44,709 bases of DNA from an uncultured Clostridia bacterium (GTDB taxonomy: Bacteria; Bacillota_I; Bacilli_A; RF39; UBA660), in assembly GCA_945871105.1 (NCBI GenBank), contig CAMBUO010000010.1, forward strand, positions 1-44,709. The letters are read 5' to 3'. Below, one piece after another: positions 17,000-25,320 of this stretch. The notes under the pieces were generated by a model. That model was not told where the DNA came from and made no database searches. It saw only the letters and a list, made by a program, of their open reading frames with translations. Every line of letters begins with the position of its first letter. The stretch's first letter is position 1. The translations under genes and the position numbers were made by a program.

Positions 17000-17680
17000 A
17001 TGAAAATAAAGTTAAAGAAAATTATTTATACTTTAGTTATTTGTTTGATTTCTTTTTATACTACAAATGTGTTTGCTATTAACGAATGTACTAAGGAAGA
17101 AAAAAGTAGGTTACAAGAACTTGCTAATAATATTAAGATTAAATACGATTTCAAATTAATCGAAGATGATGTTGATGGTGAAGTTTATGATGTTAATCCT
17201 ATTTATAAATTAAAAATGCTAAATAGTGATCCTGATTTAAGGTATGAATATAAATTTGCTGAAGAAAGTGAAAAAAAAGCTATACGTGACTATGAAATTG
17301 GTGATTTAGAAGTATATGAAGGTGATGTAATAGATTTTTATATTTATTCTTATACTAATAATCTTTGTACTAATCAATTTATCAAAAAAATAAGAGTAGT
17401 TTTACCTACTTATAATCGTTTTTATTACTTTAATAAAGAAGATTGTTTAGAGTATAGTGATTTTAAGTATTGCCAAGAATTTATGGATACTGGTAATAAA
17501 AGTTATGAAGAAATAGAAGATTTATTTACAGAATATAAAAATGAGAAAAATGCTAAGAAAAACGATAATTTTATAATTAAATACTTTTGGTATATTGTTG
17601 GAGGAGTATTAGGATTAGGTGCTTTAGTATTTGGAACTATTGTAATTGTAAAAAAAGTAAAAGCGAAGGAGGATTTGTAA
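17000..17680 (+). CDS. Tad-locus surface protein with C-terminal membrane anchor
   Basis: This 226-residue protein has a signal peptide (1-26, ending NVFA), an outer domain with four or five Cys, and a C-terminal helix (about 194-217) followed by a short Lys-rich tail. It is therefore an outward-facing, singly anchored protein. I do not recognise the outer domain. GTGGAGG precedes ATG 17000. It is the first gene of the operon and lies only seven bases before the VWA gene, so the two probably work together at the surface, perhaps as anchor and displayed adhesin. That link is inferred from position. Confidence 0.75.
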   Translation: MKIKLKKIIYTLVICLISFYTTNVFAINECTKEEKSRLQELANNIKIKYDFKLIEDDVDGEVYDVNPIYKLKMLNSDPDLRYEYKFAEESEKKAIRDYEIGDLEVYEGDVIDFYIYSYTNNLCTNQFIKKIRVVLPTYNRFYYFNKEDCLEYSDFKYCQEFMDTGNKSYEEIEDLFTEYKNEKNAKKNDNFIIKYFWYIVGGVLGLGALVFGTIVIVKKVKAKEDL

Positions 17681-17687
17681 AGATAGT

Positions 17688-20288
17688 ATGAAAAATAGAA
17701 TTATAAAAATCATTAATATACTTTTAATTATATCATTTATATTTACTCCTTTAATAAGTTATGCTGAACCAGTTGAAACAGAAGAAACTCCAGAAGCTGA
17801 AAAAGGTGTTTTAAGGTGTCCTATTTCAGAAAATGGTAAGAGCTGTATCGAGACAAAAGTGAATGGAGTAGTTGTAAAAACGGAAACTACCATCCAAGAT
17901 GAAAATATTAAAGTTACTAAAGTTGTAGAAACTACTGATGAAATTGGTAAGTACAAAATTTATTTTAAATATTCTAGCAAAACTATTATTCAACAAAAGA
18001 AACCTGATGTTAATATTGTTTTGGTTTTAGATGCGTCAACCTCTGTAACTTCTTGGTATAATAATAACCCTAGGAAAGGACATAAACCTTTTATACCAAA
18101 TGCGGCAAAAAGTTTTGCTAAAACTTTTGATGGTAATTCTAATGCTTATTTAGCTGTTATTAAATTTAACAAAACGGCTACAATATTGAGAGGATTAGAA
18201 AATAAAAATTTTGATTCAGTTAACTTTGGAAGTGTTGTACTTAATTCAAGAATTAATTTAGGAATGTTAAAAGCTGATGAATTATTAGAAAATTCTAATA
18301 GAATAAATTATGTAGTTATATTAGGCGATGGTGAATATACTTCTTCTAATCTTAGAACAGCTATAGAAATTGCAAATAAGTTAAGGAATAATAATACAAC
18401 TATTTATACTATAGCTTATGGCAAAGGAGCGACAAATAGCAAAGAAAAACAAAATTTAATTAATATTGCTGGAAGTGCGGGTCGTTATTATCCTAATACA
18501 GATTTAGAAAAAATTGAAATAGAGTTTAAGGATGTTGCTAATGTAATTTTAGGTGAAATTAGTAGTGTAAGAACTGATGCAAATGTAAATTTACTCGATA
18601 AACTAGGTTCTTCTTTTACTGAAAGTGACAGTTTATTAGATCAAAAAGAGATAAATATTAAGGATATTTCCAAAATAGAAAAAACGACAGAACCATTTTA
18701 TGTTAAAATAAACCCGGCTAGTGAAACAAGTTGGCATTCTACTAATGATGGATTTTTTATTAGTTACGTTGATAAAGATAATATTTCTAGAAAACTAAAT
18801 TGTTCAATTAATCCAGAAGTTTATTGGATTCAAGAGAAAGAAGATATAGATTCTTGTAGTGGAGAAATAAAGTCTCCAAAAATTACTAAAACAATTACCA
18901 ATTCTTATTATTCTATTCATTGTGAAGAGGGTTATACTGAAAATGGTAAGAAATATGAAAATTTTACAACGGCTATGAAAGTAAATAGTTTAGATGATGG
19001 AGTTGAGGAATTTACTTTACCAAGTGGAGCAGGATTTACGGCTGAAGTATCTTTAAAAACAAATATAAGATGTACTTATAAATTTGATGCTTCTCGTTAT
19101 AACTCGGAGTATGCTACTCTTGAAAGAGAAATTGCTCAACTAGAAAAAGAAATTGAAAGTTTAAAGACGTCATCTAATAATCAAGTACTTGAATCAGGTG
19201 ATATAGCTTGGTGTAAATATATTGATTCAAGCGGTGATCTATTAACTCCACCTATTACATTAGGTCAAGTTAGTGATACCAGTTCAATAAAACCAATTGA
19301 GTTAGCTTTATATGGAAAAAAGGTTGGAGATGTTTTTGAGGTTACAATGCATGATAGCTTGAATGATACAGATGTAATTTATACGGTAACTGTTGTTTCT
19401 ATTGTTAAAAAAGTTGATATTTTATATAAAGAATTAATTGAAAAGACTTTAAATTTTAATTCTTTAACATCAATAGCAGATGATTATTTAAATACATCTA
19501 GTGAAATGGCTTTAGATGAATATAAAGATAGATTCTTTAATCTTAGTCCTGGTTTAGGCGTTTCATATAAAAATAAAAAAGGTGAAGTAGTAGTTAATCT
19601 CTCTTCTAATATTGTTGATAAAGAACCTAAAGGTGACGAAAAGTTTAATAATAAAGATGAGGATCCAGTGTGTCAAGGCACAGAGGATACTATTAAAATT
19701 GGGAATAAAACCGTCAAAGTATTCAATCAAACTTGCACTGGTAATTTCTGGCGTATTATGAATATTGAAAAAATCTGCTTGAATATGAAAACTGGTCAAA
19801 CAGAAAAATGTTCAGATACAGATACCATCAAACAATTAGATGGTTTAAATAAGCATTATACACCATTAAAATTAGATGAAGATACTAAAAAAATGATGAA
19901 GTTGGATGGTGATATAGTAATAACCTTGGAAAAAGCTGGATATGATGAAAGTATTAATGTAACATTAAAAAATTGTACGGTTAAAGGACAAATAAGTGAT
20001 GCTTATTATCGTGAAATTGATGTTACTGATCCATTTTTACAAAAAGCTACCCATGGTCAAAGAGCTATCGGTAGTAACTTTAAAGGAGAATATGATTTTG
20101 TTCAGATAATTAGTCCAACTATTTGGAATAGTAATAATCCATTATACACTTTTAACCTAAGTAAAGCAGATGTTGCAACTATTGAAAATGATACTACAAA
20201 TTTAGGAAAAATAAGTTATCTTGGTGATGATTGTTATATTAGTAATCGTAAATATGTTTGTACATTACCTCATCAATATAAAAAATAA
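17688..20288 (+). CDS. Secreted VWA-domain protein with coiled coil and GreA C-terminal-like module
   Basis: This 866-residue protein has a signal peptide (1-26, ISYA cleavage) and a von Willebrand A domain at about 107-290 with the MIDAS motif D115-A-S117-T-S119. Such domains bind ligands through a metal ion and form the tip adhesins of many Gram-positive pili. Residues 471-497 form a charged coiled coil (LEREIAQLEKEIESL), and 500-575 look like the FKBP-like C-terminal domain of GreA/GreB: compare IELALYGKKVGDVFEV and YTVTVVSI here with IAQALLNRKVGDIVDV and YQVEITSI in the true GreA of this window. Many Cys are present throughout; no LPXTG or C-terminal anchor is seen. It may be a pilus-tip or exported adhesin of the Tad-like system. 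The GAAGGAGG ribosome site for ATG 17688 lies at the end of the previous gene. Confidence 0.85.
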   Translation: MKNRIIKIINILLIISFIFTPLISYAEPVETEETPEAEKGVLRCPISENGKSCIETKVNGVVVKTETTIQDENIKVTKVVETTDEIGKYKIYFKYSSKTIIQQKKPDVNIVLVLDASTSVTSWYNNNPRKGHKPFIPNAAKSFAKTFDGNSNAYLAVIKFNKTATILRGLENKNFDSVNFGSVVLNSRINLGMLKADELLENSNRINYVVILGDGEYTSSNLRTAIEIANKLRNNNTTIYTIAYGKGATNSKEKQNLINIAGSAGRYYPNTDLEKIEIEFKDVANVILGEISSVRTDANVNLLDKLGSSFTESDSLLDQKEINIKDISKIEKTTEPFYVKINPASETSWHSTNDGFFISYVDKDNISRKLNCSINPEVYWIQEKEDIDSCSGEIKSPKITKTITNSYYSIHCEEGYTENGKKYENFTTAMKVNSLDDGVEEFTLPSGAGFTAEVSLKTNIRCTYKFDASRYNSEYATLEREIAQLEKEIESLKTSSNNQVLESGDIAWCKYIDSSGDLLTPPITLGQVSDTSSIKPIELALYGKKVGDVFEVTMHDSLNDTDVIYTVTVVSIVKKVDILYKELIEKTLNFNSLTSIADDYLNTSSEMALDEYKDRFFNLSPGLGVSYKNKKGEVVVNLSSNIVDKEPKGDEKFNNKDEDPVCQGTEDTIKIGNKTVKVFNQTCTGNFWRIMNIEKICLNMKTGQTEKCSDTDTIKQLDGLNKHYTPLKLDEDTKKMMKLDGDIVITLEKAGYDESINVTLKNCTVKGQISDAYYREIDVTDPFLQKATHGQRAIGSNFKGEYDFVQIISPTIWNSNNPLYTFNLSKADVATIENDTTNLGKISYLGDDCYISNRKYVCTLPHQYKK

Positions 20289-20348
20289 TTTATTTTTCTT
20301 GAAAAAAGAATACTTATAATATATAATTGTTATAGTAGGAGGTGTTAA

Positions 20349-20888
20349 TTGAAAACGGCAGCGTGGATGATTTTTATTTTTGTTATGGGAATAGCAGGAA
20401 TAGTAATTATTAATATTTTTGGTAATATTACAACGACTAACCAGCAAGATTATACTTTAGTAAAAAATGCAACAGAAGCAGCTATGTATGATGCTATTGA
20501 TATAGCTTCATATCGTTCAGGTTTTTATCTTTGTAGCACAGAAGGAACAACTTTTACTTCAACTAGTCAATATCAATTAATTTTAAATAAAGATGTTGAT
20601 GAGAATACTTTAGCAAATAGTGGTGATTGTAAATTAGTTGTTGGTGAGTTTAAAATAAGTGCAGATGTTTTTAGCGAGAGTATTTTACGCAGGTTTGCTA
20701 GCAATATTAACAATAGTAAAAGCTATAAAGTAACAATTCAAGAAGTTATTGAGTATCCACCTAAAGTAAGTGTTAGAGTAGATACATATAATTCATACAA
20801 TAATAAAATAGAAAACACAGAAACATTTGAAACAGGGGATTTTACAATTCGTAATCAGGTTGATGGAATATTAGAAAAGAAAGATTAA
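20349..20888 (+). CDS. TadE-like pseudopilin (DUF5411-like)
   Basis: The start is TTG 20349, well placed after AGGAGGTG (20337-20344). The 179-residue protein has one N-terminal membrane helix (about 5-26) and an outer part that begins TTTNQQDYTLVKNATEAAMYDAID, the pattern of TadE/TadG-type minor pilins, which keep an N-terminal hydrophobic segment followed by an amphipathic helix. Two Cys could pair outside. It sits between the VWA gene and cpaB. It is likely a minor pilin or assembly initiator; the DUF5411 link is from memory of similar proteins and less sure. Confidence 0.72.
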   Translation: MKTAAWMIFIFVMGIAGIVIINIFGNITTTNQQDYTLVKNATEAAMYDAIDIASYRSGFYLCSTEGTTFTSTSQYQLILNKDVDENTLANSGDCKLVVGEFKISADVFSESILRRFASNINNSKSYKVTIQEVIEYPPKVSVRVDTYNSYNNKIENTETFETGDFTIRNQVDGILEKKD

Positions 20889-20903
20889 TAAGAAGGAGAA
20901 AAT

Positions 20904-21695
20904 ATGAAAAAATTAAAATCTATATTATCAAATAGAAATACAGTTACATTTATAGGAATAATTTTAATAGCTTTAGTCTTATACGCTTTTTATAAATGGA
21001 ATGTTAATAATTTAACTAGTCCTGTTCGTATGCCATATGCTAATCAAACAATTAATCCAAGAACAAAAATTACTAGTGATATGATTTCTTATGTTGATAT
21101 ACCAAGTTCGGCTGTTAAAGGAAATGTTGTAACTAATGTTAATGATATTGTCAATAAGTATACTAATGTTAATACTGTAATACCAGCAGGTAGCTTAATA
21201 TATAAATCACAAATTGTTCGTCAAGAAGAATTACCAGATTCCTTTTTGATTGATATTGAAGATGGTTATGTTCCATATAATTTTGATGTTGATATAAAGT
21301 CAACGTATGGTAATTCAATTTATCCAGGTAATTATGTTGATGTTTATTTTAAAGGTATTCAAGATGGAAAATTAATGGTAGGTCGTTTACTTGAAAATGT
21401 TAAAGTTTTAGCTGTTAAAGATTCAGGTGGACGTCATGTATTTGAATATAGTGATAGTGAGCGTACACCAAGTCAAATTATTTTTGCAGTAACACCAGAA
21501 ATACATTTATTACTTCGTAAAGCCGAATATATCAATGGTGTAAAAATAATTTTAGTTCCTAACAATACATCTTTAAAATTAGAAGATTCAGAAGAAGAAG
21601 TAGCTATTACTGTTAAGAGTGAAACAATTAAAAATTATATTGAAGAACGTTCTGTCTATGTTGACGAAACAACTGTAGAAGATACTGTTGAATAG
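20904..21695 (+). CDS. cpaB: CpaB-like pilus assembly protein (SAF domain)
   Basis: CpaB proteins lie at the outer face of the membrane in Tad systems. This 263-residue protein has a membrane helix (about 12-30), a SAF domain (about 40-105: INPRTKITSDMISYVDIPS, VNTVIPAGSLIYKSQI) and a CpaB/RcpC domain (about 110-220: YPGNYVDVYFK, IIFAVTPEIHLLLRKAEYI). AGAAGGAG precedes ATG 20904. It is nine bases ahead of the ATPase gene. In diderms CpaB works with the secretin; here, in what looks like a monoderm, it presumably shapes the wall-facing part of the channel. Confidence 0.85.
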   Translation: MKKLKSILSNRNTVTFIGIILIALVLYAFYKWNVNNLTSPVRMPYANQTINPRTKITSDMISYVDIPSSAVKGNVVTNVNDIVNKYTNVNTVIPAGSLIYKSQIVRQEELPDSFLIDIEDGYVPYNFDVDIKSTYGNSIYPGNYVDVYFKGIQDGKLMVGRLLENVKVLAVKDSGGRHVFEYSDSERTPSQIIFAVTPEIHLLLRKAEYINGVKIILVPNNTSLKLEDSEEEVAITVKSETIKNYIEERSVYVDETTVEDTVE

Positions 21696-21703
21696 GTGCT
21701 ATA

Positions 21704-22912
21704 ATGAATCAAAGTATAAACGCTTATGATTTAAAAGCAGCTGATAATAGTAACAAGACAAACACAGAAATTAATGCTAATCTTTTTTCAAGTATTGATT
21801 TTGGACCATTAAAAGAATATTTAGATGATGATAATATAACAGATATTTCTTATAGTAATAATGGACAGGTATGGTTAAAATCACTTGATAAAGGGGTATT
21901 TAGAGTAGAAAATCCTGGTATTGATAACGAATTAATTGAAAAAATTGCTTTTCAATGTGCTAATATAATGGGAAAAACTTTTAATATGGCTAGTCCTTTA
22001 CTAGATAGTGAATCGTCAGAACTTCGTATGAATTTTGTCCATGATTCTATTGCTCGTAATGGCGTTGCTGCTGTTTTTCGTAAAACTCCAGCGAAAATAA
22101 GATTAAAAAAAGAAAAAATTATTGATGAAAAATATATTACATTAGGTATTCATGACTTTTTAATTGAATGTGTTAGAGGTCATTGTAACGTTATTGTAAG
22201 TGGAGAAACTGGTTCCGGAAAAACCGAACTAGTTAAGTATTTAGCAAGTCATACAAAAGAAAATGAAAAAATTATTACGATTGAGGATACCTTAGAACTT
22301 CACCTAGATACTATTTTTCCTCAACGTGATATCGTTGCTATGAAAACTAATAATATTGCTTCTTATAGTGATATTTTAATTGGTTGTATGAGACAAAATC
22401 CTAAATGGATATTATTGTCCGAAGTAAGATCAGCCGAAGCGGTTACAGCTGTACGTAATTCAATTTCATCAGGACATAATATTTTATCAACTATTCATGC
22501 CGATAAGGCGTCTAGTATTCCTTATCGTTTATATAGTTTGCTTGAAAGTAATATTGATGTTGAACAGTTTATGACAACTATTTATCGATATATTCAACTA
22601 GGAGTTCATGTTCGAGCAAGGTATGATAAAACCAATGGTAGGTTTATGCGTGAAGTTTGTGAAGTTTGTGAATTTTTTGTCAATGACGAAAATAAACCAG
22701 AAACTAATATAATTTATCGTAAAAACATTGACGGAACCGAAATCCTTAATTCTCCATCTATTCATTTATTAGATTATTTGGAGAGCCAAGGTGTTGATTT
22801 AAAAAGTGAAAATTTTAAAAATATTAAAATAGAATTGCCATTTGAAGATTCTAACAATTCTAACCAAGTAATTAATAATCAAAGTATTCAAGATGATAGT
22901 GAATTATTATAA
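21704..22912 (+). CDS. cpaF: CpaF/TadA-family secretion ATPase
   Basis: This is the cytoplasmic motor of the Tad-like system. The 402-residue protein has Walker A GETGSGKT at 167-174, an Asp box IEDTLELHL at about 193-201, a Walker B region ending in E240 (WILLSEVRSAEA) and the His box STIHAD with His265. Most family members read GEVRGxE at the Walker B; here SEVRSAE keeps the catalytic Glu but changes both glycines. The N-terminal domain is shorter than in Proteobacteria. Start ATG 21704 follows GGTGCTATA, a weak ribosome site, so coupling to cpaB nine bases upstream is likely. Confidence 0.93.
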   Translation: MNQSINAYDLKAADNSNKTNTEINANLFSSIDFGPLKEYLDDDNITDISYSNNGQVWLKSLDKGVFRVENPGIDNELIEKIAFQCANIMGKTFNMASPLLDSESSELRMNFVHDSIARNGVAAVFRKTPAKIRLKKEKIIDEKYITLGIHDFLIECVRGHCNVIVSGETGSGKTELVKYLASHTKENEKIITIEDTLELHLDTIFPQRDIVAMKTNNIASYSDILIGCMRQNPKWILLSEVRSAEAVTAVRNSISSGHNILSTIHADKASSIPYRLYSLLESNIDVEQFMTTIYRYIQLGVHVRARYDKTNGRFMREVCEVCEFFVNDENKPETNIIYRKNIDGTEILNSPSIHLLDYLESQGVDLKSENFKNIKIELPFEDSNNSNQVINNQSIQDDSELL

Positions 22913-22929
22913 CGAGATGAGGTGATAAA

Positions 22930-23826
22930 ATGGAATTTTTTATAATATTACTAATTGTTGCATTTATTGTATTATATAGAAAAAGTAATGGAGATTCAGT
23001 TTATAAATTTGTTAAAACTAGTATAGGTAATGTTTATGATAAGTATGCCCCATATTCTTTTAAAGTAGTAAGAGAAAAATGTAAAGAAATGGGATTAGAT
23101 TATAATAAAAAGCAATATACTATCCAAGTAATTATATTTGCAGGTGTAGCTTTAGTAATTTCTTATTTATATTTTTACAATGTAATTGTATCGATTATTT
23201 ATGTCGTAGTTGTTATTTGTTTTATTCCTTATCTTGCATATTTAAGATGTAAAAGATTATATAGTGAATTTATTTTTGAACAAATTCAAGTATATGTTAC
23301 TAATACAATTATGGAATTTCAATCAACACAAAGTTTTGTTAAAGCTTTAGAAGGTGTTTATGAATCAGGAGTTTTAGAAGATCCAGTTAAAACAGATGTA
23401 AAAGTTATGATTGATTTAGCTTATCACAACGGTGATGTTGGTGAATCACTTGATTATATGAATAGTAAGTATGATTTTTATATGACGAGAAATATGCATC
23501 AATTATTTTTACAAGTTACTAGAGAAGGTGCTCATGATACTGTTAGAGTACTTGATAATATGTTATTAGATGTTGACCAATTAGTTGAAGGAGTATATCA
23601 AGACCGAATGAATAGAAGTGCTTTCCATACGGCTTTTATAAGATATGGTTTATTACTTTATTTAATGGTTATGTTAGTTCAATGGCTAATAGGTAAAGAA
23701 CAATATATTCAAATGGTTAGCTCAAATATATTTTTACAAATAGCATTACATATTGTAGTTTTATTTAATAGTTATTTTCTTCTATCGGGAGAAAAATATT
23801 ATAACGAGAATGTAGGTGCTGAATAA
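22930..23826 (+). CDS. tadB: TadB-like inner membrane platform protein
   Basis: TadB and TadC form the membrane platform that the ATPase turns to assemble or secrete pilin. The 298-residue protein has an N-terminal helix, a pair of helices around 75-115, a T2SSF-type helical domain (about 120-215: QVYVTNTIMEFQSTQSFVKAL) and two more helices near the C-terminus. GAGATGAGGTG precedes ATG 22930. Its stop shares one base with the tadC start (TAATG at 23824-23828). Confidence 0.85.
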   Translation: MEFFIILLIVAFIVLYRKSNGDSVYKFVKTSIGNVYDKYAPYSFKVVREKCKEMGLDYNKKQYTIQVIIFAGVALVISYLYFYNVIVSIIYVVVVICFIPYLAYLRCKRLYSEFIFEQIQVYVTNTIMEFQSTQSFVKALEGVYESGVLEDPVKTDVKVMIDLAYHNGDVGESLDYMNSKYDFYMTRNMHQLFLQVTREGAHDTVRVLDNMLLDVDQLVEGVYQDRMNRSAFHTAFIRYGLLLYLMVMLVQWLIGKEQYIQMVSSNIFLQIALHIVVLFNSYFLLSGEKYYNENVGAE

Positions 23827-24614
23827 TGGAATTTGCAATAATTTTCTTAATATTAATTTTTATATTTACTTATAACGGTGCTATAAGTACTAAAAAATTA
23901 TATGAAGATAACAAAGAAATGTTTTCGTATTTAAAAGAAAAAGATTATGATTTTTTAGTTAAATCAAGATATAATGGGGAAGTTGATCCAAACTTGCTAT
24001 ATGAAAAAAGAATTCATCACTCAATGATTGCTTTTGTTATAGTTTTAGCTGTTGTTTTATTTAATTTTTCTTGGATTAACTTAACAATTGGTATAATAAT
24101 TGTTATTGTTATATATAAAAATCAATATTCTTCATTAAAAAGTTATTATAAAAAACATTTGACTGAAATTGATCAAACATTGCCTTATTATTTAAAGAGT
24201 ATTGAAATACTTGCTCAACATTATACAATACCAGTTGCTATTTCTAAATCAATTGAAACAGCACCAGCTTTATTTAAACAAGGTTTAGTAGAAATGGTAT
24301 CTAAAATTGATGCAGGTGATTCTTCAATTGATCCATATTTAGAGTTTGCTGAGCAATATCCTGTTCGTGATTCTTTAAGAATGATGAGACTTTTATATCG
24401 TTTAAGCATTGGTGCTCAAGAAAATAAACAAGAACAATTATTAGTTTTTTCTAAAAGTGTATCATCGCTTCAAAATAAAGCTAGAGAACAAAAGTATCAA
24501 AAACGTTTAGATAAGATGGAAAAAAAGACAATGTCAATGCTTATTGTAACCGGTGGTGGTTCCATGATTGTCTTATTTATTGCTATGATAACTATGATGA
24601 TGAATTGGGGGTAA
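23826..24614 (+). CDS. tadC: TadC-like inner membrane platform protein
   Basis: This 262-residue protein has the same helical plan as TadB: an N-terminal helix, two helices around 65-100, a T2SSF domain (about 115-215: LPYYLKSIEILAQHYTIPVAI) and a final helix (about 240-260). The start overlaps the tadB stop by one base, so the two are translationally coupled. It ends the first transcription unit of the locus; a new promoter follows before the pilin gene. Confidence 0.83.
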   Translation: MEFAIIFLILIFIFTYNGAISTKKLYEDNKEMFSYLKEKDYDFLVKSRYNGEVDPNLLYEKRIHHSMIAFVIVLAVVLFNFSWINLTIGIIIVIVIYKNQYSSLKSYYKKHLTEIDQTLPYYLKSIEILAQHYTIPVAISKSIETAPALFKQGLVEMVSKIDAGDSSIDPYLEFAEQYPVRDSLRMMRLLYRLSIGAQENKQEQLLVFSKSVSSLQNKAREQKYQKRLDKMEKKTMSMLIVTGGGSMIVLFIAMITMMMNWG

Positions 24615-24644
24615 AAAAATCTAGTAAATTTTTCTGTAAATATA

Positions 24645-24673
24645 TTGAATTTAAAAAATAATAATGCTATAAT
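24645..24673 (+). promoter_or_regulatory. Internal promoter for the pilin gene
   Basis: TTGAAT (24645-24650), a 17-base spacer and TATAAT (24668-24673), 30 bases before the 67-residue pilin gene and its strong AGAAAGGAG site. This should raise pilin level above the machinery genes. Confidence 0.7.
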
Positions 24674-24703
24674 TAATATGAAAATAAGAAAGGAGAATGT
24701 ATA

Positions 24704-24907
24704 ATGAAAGAAGCAAGTGGAGAATTAAGTATGACTTTAATTGTTATCATTGCTGCTGGTGTTATTTTAGCTATCTTTTTAGCTTTTAGAGAACCAATTA
24801 CAAATGCTATTGGAGATAAATGGGGTAATTTCTTCAACAAAGGTAATGAAGCTGAAAGTAATATACATGCTAATATTGGTGGCGGCAGTGGAGAAACTGT
24901 AGAATAA
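24704..24907 (+). CDS. Putative Flp-type major pilin
   Basis: This 67-residue protein begins MKEASGELSMTLIVII and has one membrane helix (about 9-27) and a short acidic, Gly-rich tail. Size, position after tadC and an own promoter all fit a Flp/Tad pilin. A charged residue before a hydrophobic stretch at the N-terminus matches a short type IV prepilin leader; cleavage after G6 (before ELSMT, with Glu at +1) is the obvious candidate, which would leave a 61-residue pilin with Glu1. No peptidase gene for that cut lies in the window. Codon use is less T-rich than in neighbours, as in strongly expressed genes. Confidence 0.72.
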   Translation: MKEASGELSMTLIVIIAAGVILAIFLAFREPITNAIGDKWGNFFNKGNEAESNIHANIGGGSGETVE

Positions 24908-24928
24908 AAAATAAGGAGATGTGTTAGT

Positions 24929-25306
24929 ATGAGAGAGGCTTTTGGTGGAACAATATTATTTTATGTTATATTAGGTTTTTTAGCCGTTTATATCATTTTT
25001 ATTGGTTTAATAATGAACTATGCAGCCACTTATCGTGCTAGCAATTATGTCTTAACATCACTTGAAGAGTCGGAAGCAAATGTTGATTTAAGCACTTTAA
25101 AATCTAATCTAGCTCAATTAAATTATCATAATGGTCTAGATGTATGTTGTACTAATAATAGCAATGGGTCTGTTTATAGTATTAAAACATATGTACAATT
25201 TGATTTACCAATATTAGATTTAGATTTGAAATTAGAAATTAAAAATGATACAAAGACAGTTTATGGTGTAAATTGTAGTGATCGAATTGATTATCCGCAG
25301 TGTTAA
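24929..25306 (+). CDS. Second TadE-like minor pilin
   Basis: This 125-residue protein begins MREAFGGTILFYVILGFL: a short charged leader, a membrane helix (about 9-30) and an outer domain of about 90 residues with four Cys. The GG-x-ILFYVILGFL start resembles the pilin leader, and the outer domain is shorter than that of the TadE-like protein at 20349. AAGGAGATG precedes ATG 24929, 21 bases after the pilin gene. It is likely a minor pilin. I do not recognise the outer domain. Confidence 0.65.
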   Translation: MREAFGGTILFYVILGFLAVYIIFIGLIMNYAATYRASNYVLTSLEESEANVDLSTLKSNLAQLNYHNGLDVCCTNNSNGSVYSIKTYVQFDLPILDLDLKLEIKNDTKTVYGVNCSDRIDYPQC

Positions 25307-25320
25307 GCAGGAGGTAAATA

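Noticed and set aside
17759-17956. Open frames on the minus strand within the VWA, ppdK, tadC and greA genes
   Set aside because: They are shadows of well-supported + strand genes; none has a ribosome site or a family pattern.
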